From NCBI GenBank assembly GCA_014381035.1, contig JACMIS010000011.1, positions 1 to 15,036 of the forward strand: a DNA stretch of 15,036 nt, read 5' to 3'. This document shows positions 7,531-13,436 of the stretch, one piece after another; position 1 is the stretch's first letter, and each line of letters starts with the position of its first letter. The notes under the pieces are model-generated. The model ran no database searches. It saw only the letters and a list, made by a program, of their open reading frames with translations, and was not told the DNA's origin. A program made the translations under genes and the position numbers. The DNA comes from Armatimonadota bacterium. GTDB lineage: Bacteria > Armatimonadota > Armatimonadia > Armatimonadales > Armatimonadaceae.

Positions 7531-7544
7531 ACCAATATGGTACG
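7531..7544 (+). promoter_or_regulatory. Operator-like site ACCAATATGGTACG at the pseudopilin transcription start
   Basis: ATATGGTACG (7535-7544) matches the 10-mer at 7355-7364 and 5811-5820 in 9 of 10 positions. With the preceding bases it contains ACCA-ATA-TGGT. It occupies about +1 to +14 relative to the predicted start, where bound protein would block initiation or clearance. Confidence 0.45.
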
Positions 7545-7667
7545 AAAGTTAAATAATGGTTCAGTTTGCGAGAAGCCATTGTTCGCTCGTAATTATCGCG
7601 GTCGCCTGATGATCGCTCTCGTGCGGTAGCATTTCCGGCTCCGCTCCGATAAAGAAAGGTCGTTACT

Positions 7668-8537
7668 ATGTCAACGTTGATGCAACAAGGGATGGTGTGG
7701 CGTTCCCGTCGCCTCGGTTTCACTCTGATCGAGTTGCTGGTTGTTATTGCTATAATCGCTATCCTCGCCGCGATACTTTTTCCCGTCTTCGCCCAGGCGC
7801 GGGAGAAAGCGCGGCAGGTCTCCTGTCTCTCCAACACAAAACAGCTCGGTTTATCATTCATGCAGTACGTGCAGGATTATGATGAGCAGTTCCAAAGCTC
7901 CGGATACTGGGGGCAGGGTTGGGCGGAACTGATCTACCCCTACACCAAATCGAGAGGGATTTATATCTGCCCGAATGATGCCCGTGACCAGGAAGTGTTC
8001 TGGGCATCGGACAAGATCTCTTACGTTATCAATAACAACCTGTCCAATGTCAGCAATACTCAGAACCCGGCGATAGCGGCGACGATGGCGCAAATCGTTG
8101 CTCCCGCCACAACGGTACTCTTGTATGAAGGACAACATGTTTATGCCGGGTATATCGGACCGCGCCTGTCGGACGGCTTCAAGGTGGGACCGGGTAACTG
8201 GGCACGCCTGACACCGTCCGAGTTCGGCGACATTACCGACACCAGTCAGACCGGTGACGGAAGCGGGAACTGGTACCAGCCCCCAGTCGAAGTCACCCGA
8301 CACAAGGCGGATGCCCCGAGTGCGGGAGGTATCATCTACAGCGGGTGGTGCAACTTCCTGGCCGCCGATGGTCACGCAAAGTACCTTCAGGTTTCCTGGG
8401 CGAACCAGGGCGGCAAAGTGTCGGTCGGGCAACCGAACCCGTATGTCCTGTACCAGTGTGTCCCGCAGAATAAGCTTTCCAAAGCGCAGAACGGCATCGC
8501 GGACTACACGATGTCCTTCAATATCAACGCGGATTAG
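7668..8537 (+). CDS. Pseudopilin-like protein with prepilin N-terminus
   Basis: This 289-aa protein belongs to the same family as the one at 33-953 and shares the run from FTLIELL through [10 protein letters not shown]. The processing site is the canonical G17|F18 with Glu at mature position 5 (E22), preceded by a short basic leader (WRSRR). The C-terminal region has the ADGHAK motif (D234-G235). The preceding candidate His (H212) is 21 residues before DG rather than nine, so the H-X9-DG spacing is expanded. AAAGG lies 8 nt before the ATG. Transcription should come from the very strong promoter at 7495-7523, suggesting high expression and tight control by a bound repressor. A 12-bp hairpin begins just after the stop codon. 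It is divergent from the amylase gene. The role could be in a pilus, in secretion or at the cell surface; the sequence does not decide. Confidence 0.92.
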   Translation: MSTLMQQGMVWRSRRLGFTLIELLVVIAIIAILAAILFPVFAQAREKARQVSCLSNTKQLGLSFMQYVQDYDEQFQSSGYWGQGWAELIYPYTKSRGIYICPNDARDQEVFWASDKISYVINNNLSNVSNTQNPAIAATMAQIVAPATTVLLYEGQHVYAGYIGPRLSDGFKVGPGNWARLTPSEFGDITDTSQTGDGSGNWYQPPVEVTRHKADAPSAGGIIYSGWCNFLAADGHAKYLQVSWANQGGKVSVGQPNPYVLYQCVPQNKLSKAQNGIADYTMSFNINAD

Positions 8538-8543
8538 TTTTTA

Positions 8544-8585
8544 TCCACCCCGGTCCGGTGTTTTCCTCGTCCAGACCGGGGTGGA
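8544..8585 (+). terminator. Large hairpin after the second pseudopilin
   Basis: A perfect 12-bp stem, TCCACCCCGGTC (8544-8555) and GACCGGGGTGGA (8574-8585), encloses an 18-nt loop containing a short T run. It starts six bases after the stop codon. There is no U tract after the stem on either strand, so it may act as a 3'-end stabiliser or processing site rather than a classical rho-independent terminator. Confidence 0.55.
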
Positions 8586-8632
8586 CCCGATTGTCTCGAC
8601 TACTGCCAGTGGTGGCGAAAATGGACTGCTAT

Positions 8633-8636
8633 GGAG
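8633..8636 (+). promoter_or_regulatory. Ribosome-binding site selecting the 8643 start of the small lipoprotein
   Basis: GGAG is followed by 6 nt and ATG at 8643. The in-frame ATG four codons upstream at 8631 overlaps this site and has no Shine-Dalgarno sequence of its own, so the downstream start is favoured. Confidence 0.5.
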
Positions 8637-8642
8637 CGAAGA

Positions 8643-8990
8643 ATGTTTAACGATTATGGTTCACACCGTTTTGTACCGGGCTACACGCGACGGATAGGCA
8701 TGGTTGCTTGCCTGTGTCTGTTAGGTCTCGTTGGGATGGGGTGCTCGCCGACAGCGTCGGAGTCCTCCGGCGGAAACGGTACGAATCCGGTTCGCGCGGC
8801 GGGCGGCTCGAGCGCGGGTAAACCTCCGGTTGATCCGCACGCCATGGACGCGCGTCCATCGTCCGCAGAAATTCAGGAGCGGATACAGAAGGTGCAGGCG
8901 GACCCGAACCTTTCGAAAGAAGCCAAAGATCTCCTGACCCGCCAGATGCAGAGTGCAGTACGCGATCCGCGTACGCCGAACGTGCGCTAA
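8643..8990 (+). CDS. Small putative lipoprotein, function unknown
   Basis: From the preferred ATG this is a 115-aa protein; starting at 8631 would add four residues. The N-terminus has basic residues (YTRR), then a hydrophobic stretch MVACLCLLGLVGMGCS ending in a Cys, which looks like a lipoprotein signal. The lipobox is non-canonical, with Gly at -3 and Met at -2. After the Cys comes a Ser/Gly-rich linker and then a charged, probably helical segment (SSAEIQERIQKVQADPNLSK, KDLLTRQMQ). It lies about 100 bp after the pseudopilin, separated by the hairpin. Small lipoproteins following such pseudopilins are a pattern I associate with Planctomycetes-type DUF1559 loci, so a link is plausible. A GTACGCG-ATC-CGCGTAC hairpin (8958-8974) is embedded near the 3' end. 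I do not recognise the family. Confidence 0.65.
   Translation: MFNDYGSHRFVPGYTRRIGMVACLCLLGLVGMGCSPTASESSGGNGTNPVRAAGGSSAGKPPVDPHAMDARPSSAEIQERIQKVQADPNLSKEAKDLLTRQMQSAVRDPRTPNVR
8958..8974 (+). repeat. Inverted repeat GTACGCG-ATC-CGCGTAC at the end of the lipoprotein gene
   Basis: Seven-base perfect arms with a 3-nt loop lie inside the last codons of the small lipoprotein gene, followed by an AT-rich stretch after the stop (TATATATCAT). It could contribute to transcription termination or mRNA 3'-end stability. It may also be a chance effect of Arg/Val codons in a GC-rich coding region. Confidence 0.35.
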
Positions 8991-9176
8991 TATATATCAT
9001 AGTGGCTGTTCGCGAATAGTTTCTTCCGGTCTCCTTCCGCGGTAAAGAAGGTGAGGGTGAAGTTTCTCATAATAGTTTAGCAACTGGCTACCTCTATGTG
9101 ATAAGAATTGGTATAGGTCAAGCAAAAATTTTAGCTCGCTTGTACTGATTTTGAGAATATATGAGGAACTATTGTC

Positions 9177-10868
9177 ATGAAGCGAATAGCATTGTTTTGT
9201 CCTATCGCCGCTACGGTCTCGGTATTTTTATCGGGTGGCATCGCGATCAGTGCCCCATCATCCGTACCACAACCCGGTACCGGGGAGAAGCGATTAACGC
9301 GTTTTCCAGGGCTGGGAAACCATAGCCGTAAAATCACGACCGCGCACCCGGAAGCCCAACGGTATTTTGACCAGGGGTTGAACTTCCTGTTTGCGTTCAA
9401 TCACGACGAGGCGATCCGGTCGTTCCAGCAAGCCGCCGCGATCGACCCGGATTGCGCGATGGCGTACTGGGGGATCGCGATCTCCTGCGGTCCGCACATC
9501 AACTTTCCGATGGTGTTGCCGGACCGTGCCAAAACCGCCTCGGACGCGCTTGTTAAAGCAACCGCGCTCGCACCAAACGGCACCCCTGCCGAGAAGGCAA
9601 TGATCGACGCCCTTGGCAAACGCTACGCCGATCCTCAGCCCGAAAATCGCCGACCGCTCGACGAAGCCTACGTCACGGCGATGCGCTCCGTTTGGGAACA
9701 GTATCCGCAGGACGGCGACATTGGCGCATTGTTCGCCGAGTCGCTGATGGATCTGCGCCCGTGGGATCTATATACCACCGACGGCAAGCCGCAACCGGAA
9801 ACGCCGGAAATCCTTTCCGTGCTCGAATCCGTGTTGAAGACCACGCCGCGCCATCCGCTCGCACTCCATCTGTACATCCATGCCGTGGAAGCGGGACCGA
9901 ATCCCCAGAAAGCGAAAGTGGCGGCGGCAGGGTTACGCAAACTCCTGCCGGGGCTGGGACATATGGTACATATGCCGTCGCATATTGATGTCCGGTTGGG
10001 TGACTGGCAGCAAGCCGTAGCCGCCAACGAGTCGGCCATCGCCACTGACCGCACGTACACCCGCGTCGCGAAGAAACAGGACTTTTACCGGGTTTATAAG
10101 GCGCACAACTATCACATGCTCGCGTTCGCCGCTTCCATGCAGGGCGATAGCAAGCGGGCTATCGGGGCGATCCGCAATCTGGTGAACGATATGCCCATAC
10201 AGTGGCGTCGTGAAAACCCTGCGTTCGCCGATGGTTATCTCGCGATGCCGGTGGAAGTTTTGATGCGCTTCGGTCGTTGGCAGGAGATTCTGAAAGAGCC
10301 GGAGCCGGACGCGATCTATCCTATAGCGCGAACGCTCCGTCATGCGGGGCGCGGGGTCGCGTTCGGGGCGACCAATAAGATGGCGGCGGCACTCGCCGAG
10401 CAGAAGGCATTCCGTGCCGCGGCTGATCGTTGTCCCAAAGACGCCTTCATCGGCAATAACTCCGCTGCAAATATATTCGCCGTGGTGGATGCGTTGCTCG
10501 AAGGTGAACTGAAACTTCGCCAGGGCAAGACCGATGCGGGGCTTCAGTCGCTTCGTAAAGCGGTCGCGGCGGAAGACCAACTGCGCTACGACGAACCGCC
10601 GGACTGGTTCTATCCGACGCGACACGCACTCGGCGCGGCGTTGTTGCAGGCAGACCACGCCGCCGAAGCGGAAGCGGTGTATCGCGCCGATCTGAAGCGT
10701 TGGCCCGAAAACGGGTGGTCCTTGTACGGGCTGGAAAGTAGCCTGAAAAAACAGGGTAAAAAGGCGGAAGCCGCACAGGTCAATGTCCGGTATCGCAAGG
10801 TGTGGCGTCACTCCGACCTCACTTTGACGACCTCCTGCCTTTGCCTCGCCGATAAGTCCGCCCGGTAG
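9177..10868 (+). CDS. Exported tetratricopeptide-repeat protein with conserved-looking His motifs
   Basis: This 563-aa protein has an N-terminal signal peptide (MKRIALF, hydrophobic stretch, probable cleavage ISA|PS near residue 26). Residues 58-100 form a clear TPR unit (AQRYFDQGLNFLFAFNHDEA), and more helical repeats run to the C-terminus (YRADLKRWPENGWSLYGLES). The centre has His-rich motifs: HLYIHAVEAG (H231, H235), GHMVHMPSHIDVRLGDW (H262, H265, H269) and AHNYHML (H310, H313). I have seen such motifs in large uncharacterised TPR proteins of Acidobacteria and related phyla. The clustered His residues could bind metal or cofactor, but that is inference. GAGGA lies 9 nt before the ATG, supporting the start. 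The gene appears to be its own unit: 186 bp of gene-free DNA precede it and a strong hairpin follows. No enzymatic activity should be assigned. Confidence 0.85.
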   Translation: MKRIALFCPIAATVSVFLSGGIAISAPSSVPQPGTGEKRLTRFPGLGNHSRKITTAHPEAQRYFDQGLNFLFAFNHDEAIRSFQQAAAIDPDCAMAYWGIAISCGPHINFPMVLPDRAKTASDALVKATALAPNGTPAEKAMIDALGKRYADPQPENRRPLDEAYVTAMRSVWEQYPQDGDIGALFAESLMDLRPWDLYTTDGKPQPETPEILSVLESVLKTTPRHPLALHLYIHAVEAGPNPQKAKVAAAGLRKLLPGLGHMVHMPSHIDVRLGDWQQAVAANESAIATDRTYTRVAKKQDFYRVYKAHNYHMLAFAASMQGDSKRAIGAIRNLVNDMPIQWRRENPAFADGYLAMPVEVLMRFGRWQEILKEPEPDAIYPIARTLRHAGRGVAFGATNKMAAALAEQKAFRAAADRCPKDAFIGNNSAANIFAVVDALLEGELKLRQGKTDAGLQSLRKAVAAEDQLRYDEPPDWFYPTRHALGAALLQADHAAEAEAVYRADLKRWPENGWSLYGLESSLKKQGKKAEAAQVNVRYRKVWRHSDLTLTTSCLCLADKSAR

Positions 10869-10890
10869 TCAGAAGACCGGACGATAAAGT

Positions 10891-10927
10891 CGGTCCGCGA
10901 TATCCGAGTGTCGGATTTCGCGGACCG
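10891..10927 (+). terminator. Long hairpin terminating the TPR gene
   Basis: CGGTCCGCGA (10891-10900) pairs with TCGCGGACCG (10918-10927), and the interior continues as ATCCGA-GTG-TCGGAT. The result is a nearly unbroken 16-bp stem with one T-T mismatch and a 3-nt loop. It is followed by TCTTGTCT, a weak U-rich tail. It lies 22 bp after the TPR stop codon. Confidence 0.7.
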
Positions 10928-10940
10928 TCTTGTCTGTGCT

Positions 10941-10956
10941 ACCCCGAAACCGGGGT
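10941..10956 (+). repeat. Second hairpin ACCCCG-AAAC-CGGGGT between TPR and exonuclease genes
   Basis: Six-base perfect arms with an AAAC loop lie 13 bp after the larger hairpin and end 12 bp before the exonuclease ATG. The stem's last T is also the first base of a TATAAA box. It may be a second terminator or a structure affecting exonuclease expression. Confidence 0.5.
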
Positions 10957-10961
10957 ATAAA
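10956..10961 (+). promoter_or_regulatory. Possible -10 box (TATAAA) of a leaderless exonuclease transcript
   Basis: TATAAA is followed by six bases and ATG at 10968, so a start at the usual distance falls on the A of the ATG. There is no Shine-Dalgarno sequence. The -35 is weak: TTGTCT at 10930-10935 is a 4/6 match but the spacer is 20 nt. Confidence 0.4.
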
Positions 10962-10967
10962 GTCGGT

Positions 10968-12008
10968 ATGCCGGACCAATCGCCCAACCGCCCTGTAACC
11001 TACTGCCTTATTGACGGGTACGCCGAGATTTTTCGCTCCTTCTACGCGATCCGGCGACCGCTTTACAGCCCGGTGACAGGCGAAGCGACACAAGCCGTTC
11101 TGATCTTTGCCCAATCACTTCTGAAGCTCCTCTCCGCCGTTAAGCCCGATTACATCGTCGTCGCACTCGACCCTTTCGGAAAGACCTTCCGCGACGAACT
11201 GTACAAGCAATACGCGCCGGATACGCTCGTCGAACCACTCCCCGAGCCAAACCTGGGAGTGGAGGTACCTATGCCTGCAGGGGAGGAGGAATCTCTGGAA
11301 TCGTCGGGCGAAGAGACAGTACCCGTCCCTACCTACAAAGGGACGCGCCGCGCAACGCCGGACTCACTCTCCCAACAAATTCCGCGTATCTTAGAATTGC
11401 TTCAATTGTTCAACATTCCGGTCATCGAGTGCCCCGGCATGGAAGCGGACGATGTCATCGCCACACTCACGGATCGGATTTTACGCGGTGCCGACGCGGA
11501 AGATCTGCACGTTTGCATCGTTTCGCCGGACAAAGACCTGGAGCAGCTGATCGTGGACGGTAACCGCCGGGTGACTCTGTATAGTATCTCTTCAGGAACG
11601 GAAACCGACACCGAAGCGGTGATAAGTAAGCGCGGTATCACACCCGCGCAGATCGTGGACTTTCTGTCGCTCACCGGGTACGTGGTGGATAATATTCCCG
11701 GTGTCCCCGGTATCGGGGCGCGAACGGCGGCGAAGCTATTGCAACGGTACGGTTCGTTAGAGGGAATCCAGGAGAATCTGCCGGAGATCGAAGCCCGGTG
11801 GCGGGAACGGCTCGAAGAAGGGTTTCGTGTGCAAATACCGCTTTCAAAACGCCTCATCACGCTGGAGAGGAACGCAGATGTTCGCTTCGAGATGGAAGGC
11901 TCGCGAGTCGAAGCACCGCAGGTGGCGGAACTGGACCGCTTTTTTGAAACGCTGGGCTTCACACGCTTACGCCAGCAGTTGAAAGAAGTAAGCGGGGAGA
12001 CGCGGTAG
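10968..12008 (+). CDS. Stand-alone 5'-3' exonuclease of the DNA polymerase I N-terminal (FEN-like) family
   Basis: From ATG 10968 the protein has 346 aa. An in-frame GTG at 10908 sits in the loop of the terminator hairpin and is unlikely to be used. Residues 11-30 (CLIDGYAEIFRSFYAI) carry the first metal-binding Asp, D16. VVALDPFGKTFRDELYKQY (64-82) carries D68. The EADD cluster (E159, D161, D162) and SPDKD (D188, D190) follow, and DNIPGVPGIGARTA (241-254) is the helix-hairpin-helix. These are hallmarks of flap/5' nucleases acting on branched DNA or RNA primers in replication and repair. Two departures stand out. About 40 acidic, Pro-rich residues (83-122) interrupt the arch segment that normally runs from ELYPEYK to the conserved Arg. 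GDSSDN is replaced by GYVVDN, so one metal-2 Asp is missing. There is no polymerase domain, and the gene is not visibly in an operon. Confidence 0.9.
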   Translation: MPDQSPNRPVTYCLIDGYAEIFRSFYAIRRPLYSPVTGEATQAVLIFAQSLLKLLSAVKPDYIVVALDPFGKTFRDELYKQYAPDTLVEPLPEPNLGVEVPMPAGEEESLESSGEETVPVPTYKGTRRATPDSLSQQIPRILELLQLFNIPVIECPGMEADDVIATLTDRILRGADAEDLHVCIVSPDKDLEQLIVDGNRRVTLYSISSGTETDTEAVISKRGITPAQIVDFLSLTGYVVDNIPGVPGIGARTAAKLLQRYGSLEGIQENLPEIEARWRERLEEGFRVQIPLSKRLITLERNADVRFEMEGSRVEAPQVAELDRFFETLGFTRLRQQLKEVSGETR

Positions 12009-12058
12009 CCGTGCCGTACCCCGCACTTCGAAACACCACTCTCCCGGCGAACAGGTAT

Positions 12059-12080
12059 CCGTGCCCCGAACACGGCATTT
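12059..12080 (+). terminator. Weak terminator-like hairpin after the exonuclease gene
   Basis: CCGTG (12059-12063) and CACGG (12071-12075) form a 5-bp stem with a 7-nt loop, followed by CATTTT. The stem is short and the U run modest, so termination efficiency is doubtful. It lies about 50 bp after the exonuclease stop codon. Confidence 0.35.
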
Positions 12081-12110
12081 TCGATGCGATGCGGGTACAC
12101 TGAATCCGGT

Positions 12111-12365
12111 ATGACTCCATCTCCCGCATCCCACCCGCGTCGCTGGTTTACGGACATCGTCTGCGCACTCGCGTTTTTCGTCCTCGCGTTCTTTCTGACA
12201 CGCGGTGCGAAAAACCTGCTCGGTCCCATCGCGGCATTATTCGTTCTTGCTATCACGGCGGGATCAGGTTATGCGTTCGCACGGTCGGCGTGGCGCGGGA
12301 TTATGGGGGACCGTGTCGAGAACGTGAAACGTTTGCCGGATAAACGCGCGAAGGGGCGAGGATGA
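12111..12365 (+). CDS. Small membrane protein with two transmembrane helices, function unknown
   Basis: From the preferred ATG at 12111 this is an 84-aa protein; an ATG at 12084 would add nine residues without a better ribosome-binding site. After a basic, Pro-rich N-terminus (SHPRRW) it has two hydrophobic segments, DIVCALAFFVLAFFLT and LLGPIAALFVLAITAG, then a positively charged tail (RLPDKRAKGRG). The positive ends predict that both termini face the cytoplasm. Its TGA overlaps the start of the oxidoreductase (ATGATGA arrangement), so the two genes are probably translationally coupled. TACACT ends 10 bp before the ATG and may be a -10 box, giving a very short leader, but no -35 is evident. 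I recognise no family. Confidence 0.65.
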   Translation: MTPSPASHPRRWFTDIVCALAFFVLAFFLTRGAKNLLGPIAALFVLAITAGSGYAFARSAWRGIMGDRVENVKRLPDKRAKGRG

Positions 12366-13423
12366 TGCGAGAGTTGAAGGTGGGTTTTGTCGGGTCGGGC
12401 GGCATGGTTGCCACGCACGGTCAGCGATTGTTACGATTGCGCCGCGACGCCGGTGAGTCGGTACGGATCGTCGGAATACACGCGCGGAACGCCGACAAGG
12501 CAAGCGCGGTCGCGGAAAAAATTGTCAAAGAGGAACCGTCGCACGGACCGATAGCAGACTTCTCCGATTTCGACGCCTTGCTCGCCGAAAACCTGGACGC
12601 CCTTTTCGTTTGTCTGCCGCCGGACGCGCCGGTCCCGTACTGTGTTCAAGCCGCCGAACGCGGTGTCGCGCTGTTTCTGGAAAAGCCGATTGCGCTGGAT
12701 GTCGCGGGGGCGGAAGCGGTGGTCAATGCCGTGGAGAAAGCGGCTATTCCCTCGCAAGTCGGATATCACATGCGGTTTCGGGCGGCGGTGCGTCGTTTGA
12801 AGTCGCTCGTCGATTCCGGGGATGCCGGACGCGGAACCCTATTCACCGGGCGGTTTTACACGAATTTTCGCGGTCCCGAATGGTGGGCGAACGAATCGCG
12901 GTCGGGAGGACAGGTTCACGAGCAGGTGATCCATATCTACGATCTCGCGCTTCACCTGTTCGGTGAGGCGGCGACCGCGTCCGGCTTCGTCGCGAATCTG
13001 GTTCACGAAAACGACCCGGCGTTCTCTGTGGAGGACACCAGTCTCGGTACGGTTCGCTTCCAGAGCGGCGCGGTGGCGAGCATTGCGGGAAGCAACGCCG
13101 CCGTTCCGAACCGGTTTGTACCGGATTTCCGCGTCGTTTGTGAGCGGGCGAGCCTGGAATACCGCTCAACGGGGGATTGGCGCGACAAGGACACCGCAAC
13201 AATCTTCACGCACGCCGGTCCGATGTCGGGCGAGTTCGTCGCCGAGGAGTTCATCGAGACCGAAGACCCCTATCTCTTGCAAGCCGAGCGTTTCCTCCAG
13301 GTGCTACGCGGCACAGCGAGCGAATTTGCCCCGGCACGGGAAGGATTAGATGGCATCCGGGTTGTCGCGGCGGTGAAAGACTCCGCGAAACAAAACGGAG
13401 TACCGGTCACCGTACCTCGGTAG
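12362..13423 (+). CDS. Gfo/Idh/MocA family NAD(P)-dependent oxidoreductase
   Basis: This 353-aa protein has the two-domain layout of the family. An N-terminal Rossmann fold starts with VGFVGSGGMVATHG (7-20), and the family's EKP motif is at 107-109 (FLEKPIALD), where the Lys takes part in catalysis. The C-terminal alpha/beta domain contains GGQVHEQVIHIYDLALHLFG (182-201), which corresponds to the usual GG..lD.g.H..D segment with H191 and D194 in the expected places; Glu replaces the first Asp. Such enzymes oxidise or reduce hydroxyls of sugars, inositols and related compounds; the substrate is not evident. The start is ATG 12362 or ATG 12365, both overlapping the upstream membrane-protein gene, with GAGG at 12357-12360. 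The methyltransferase-like gene follows after 13 bp, so these three genes are probably one operon. Family certain, substrate unknown. Confidence 0.92.
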   Translation: MMRELKVGFVGSGGMVATHGQRLLRLRRDAGESVRIVGIHARNADKASAVAEKIVKEEPSHGPIADFSDFDALLAENLDALFVCLPPDAPVPYCVQAAERGVALFLEKPIALDVAGAEAVVNAVEKAAIPSQVGYHMRFRAAVRRLKSLVDSGDAGRGTLFTGRFYTNFRGPEWWANESRSGGQVHEQVIHIYDLALHLFGEAATASGFVANLVHENDPAFSVEDTSLGTVRFQSGAVASIAGSNAAVPNRFVPDFRVVCERASLEYRSTGDWRDKDTATIFTHAGPMSGEFVAEEFIETEDPYLLQAERFLQVLRGTASEFAPAREGLDGIRVVAAVKDSAKQNGVPVTVPR

Positions 13424-13436
13424 CGAGTAGTGAGAG

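Noticed and set aside
9959..9974. ATATGGTACATAT palindrome resembling the proposed operator
   Set aside because: It is inside the TPR coding region and encodes the HMVHM motif, so codon content explains it.
9933..10811. 292-aa open frame on the minus strand inside the TPR gene
   Set aside because: It mirrors a strongly coding plus-strand gene with signal peptide and TPR motifs. The minus translation has no recognisable domain and no ribosome-binding site.
10908..10967. GTG start extending the exonuclease by 20 residues
   Set aside because: The GTG lies in the loop of the 37-nt hairpin, has no Shine-Dalgarno sequence, and the added residues are outside the family's usual N-terminus. The ATG at 10968 fits better.
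11402..12256. 284-aa open frame on the minus strand across the exonuclease gene
   Set aside because: The product is low-complexity Ser/Arg-rich and spans the end of a clear nuclease gene and the start of the membrane-protein gene. It is a shadow of GC-rich codons.
13381..13400. CTCCG/CGGAG inverted repeat near the end of the oxidoreductase gene
   Set aside because: It is a short 5-bp stem with a 10-nt loop inside coding sequence, with no U run and a gene following closely. It is probably not a terminator.
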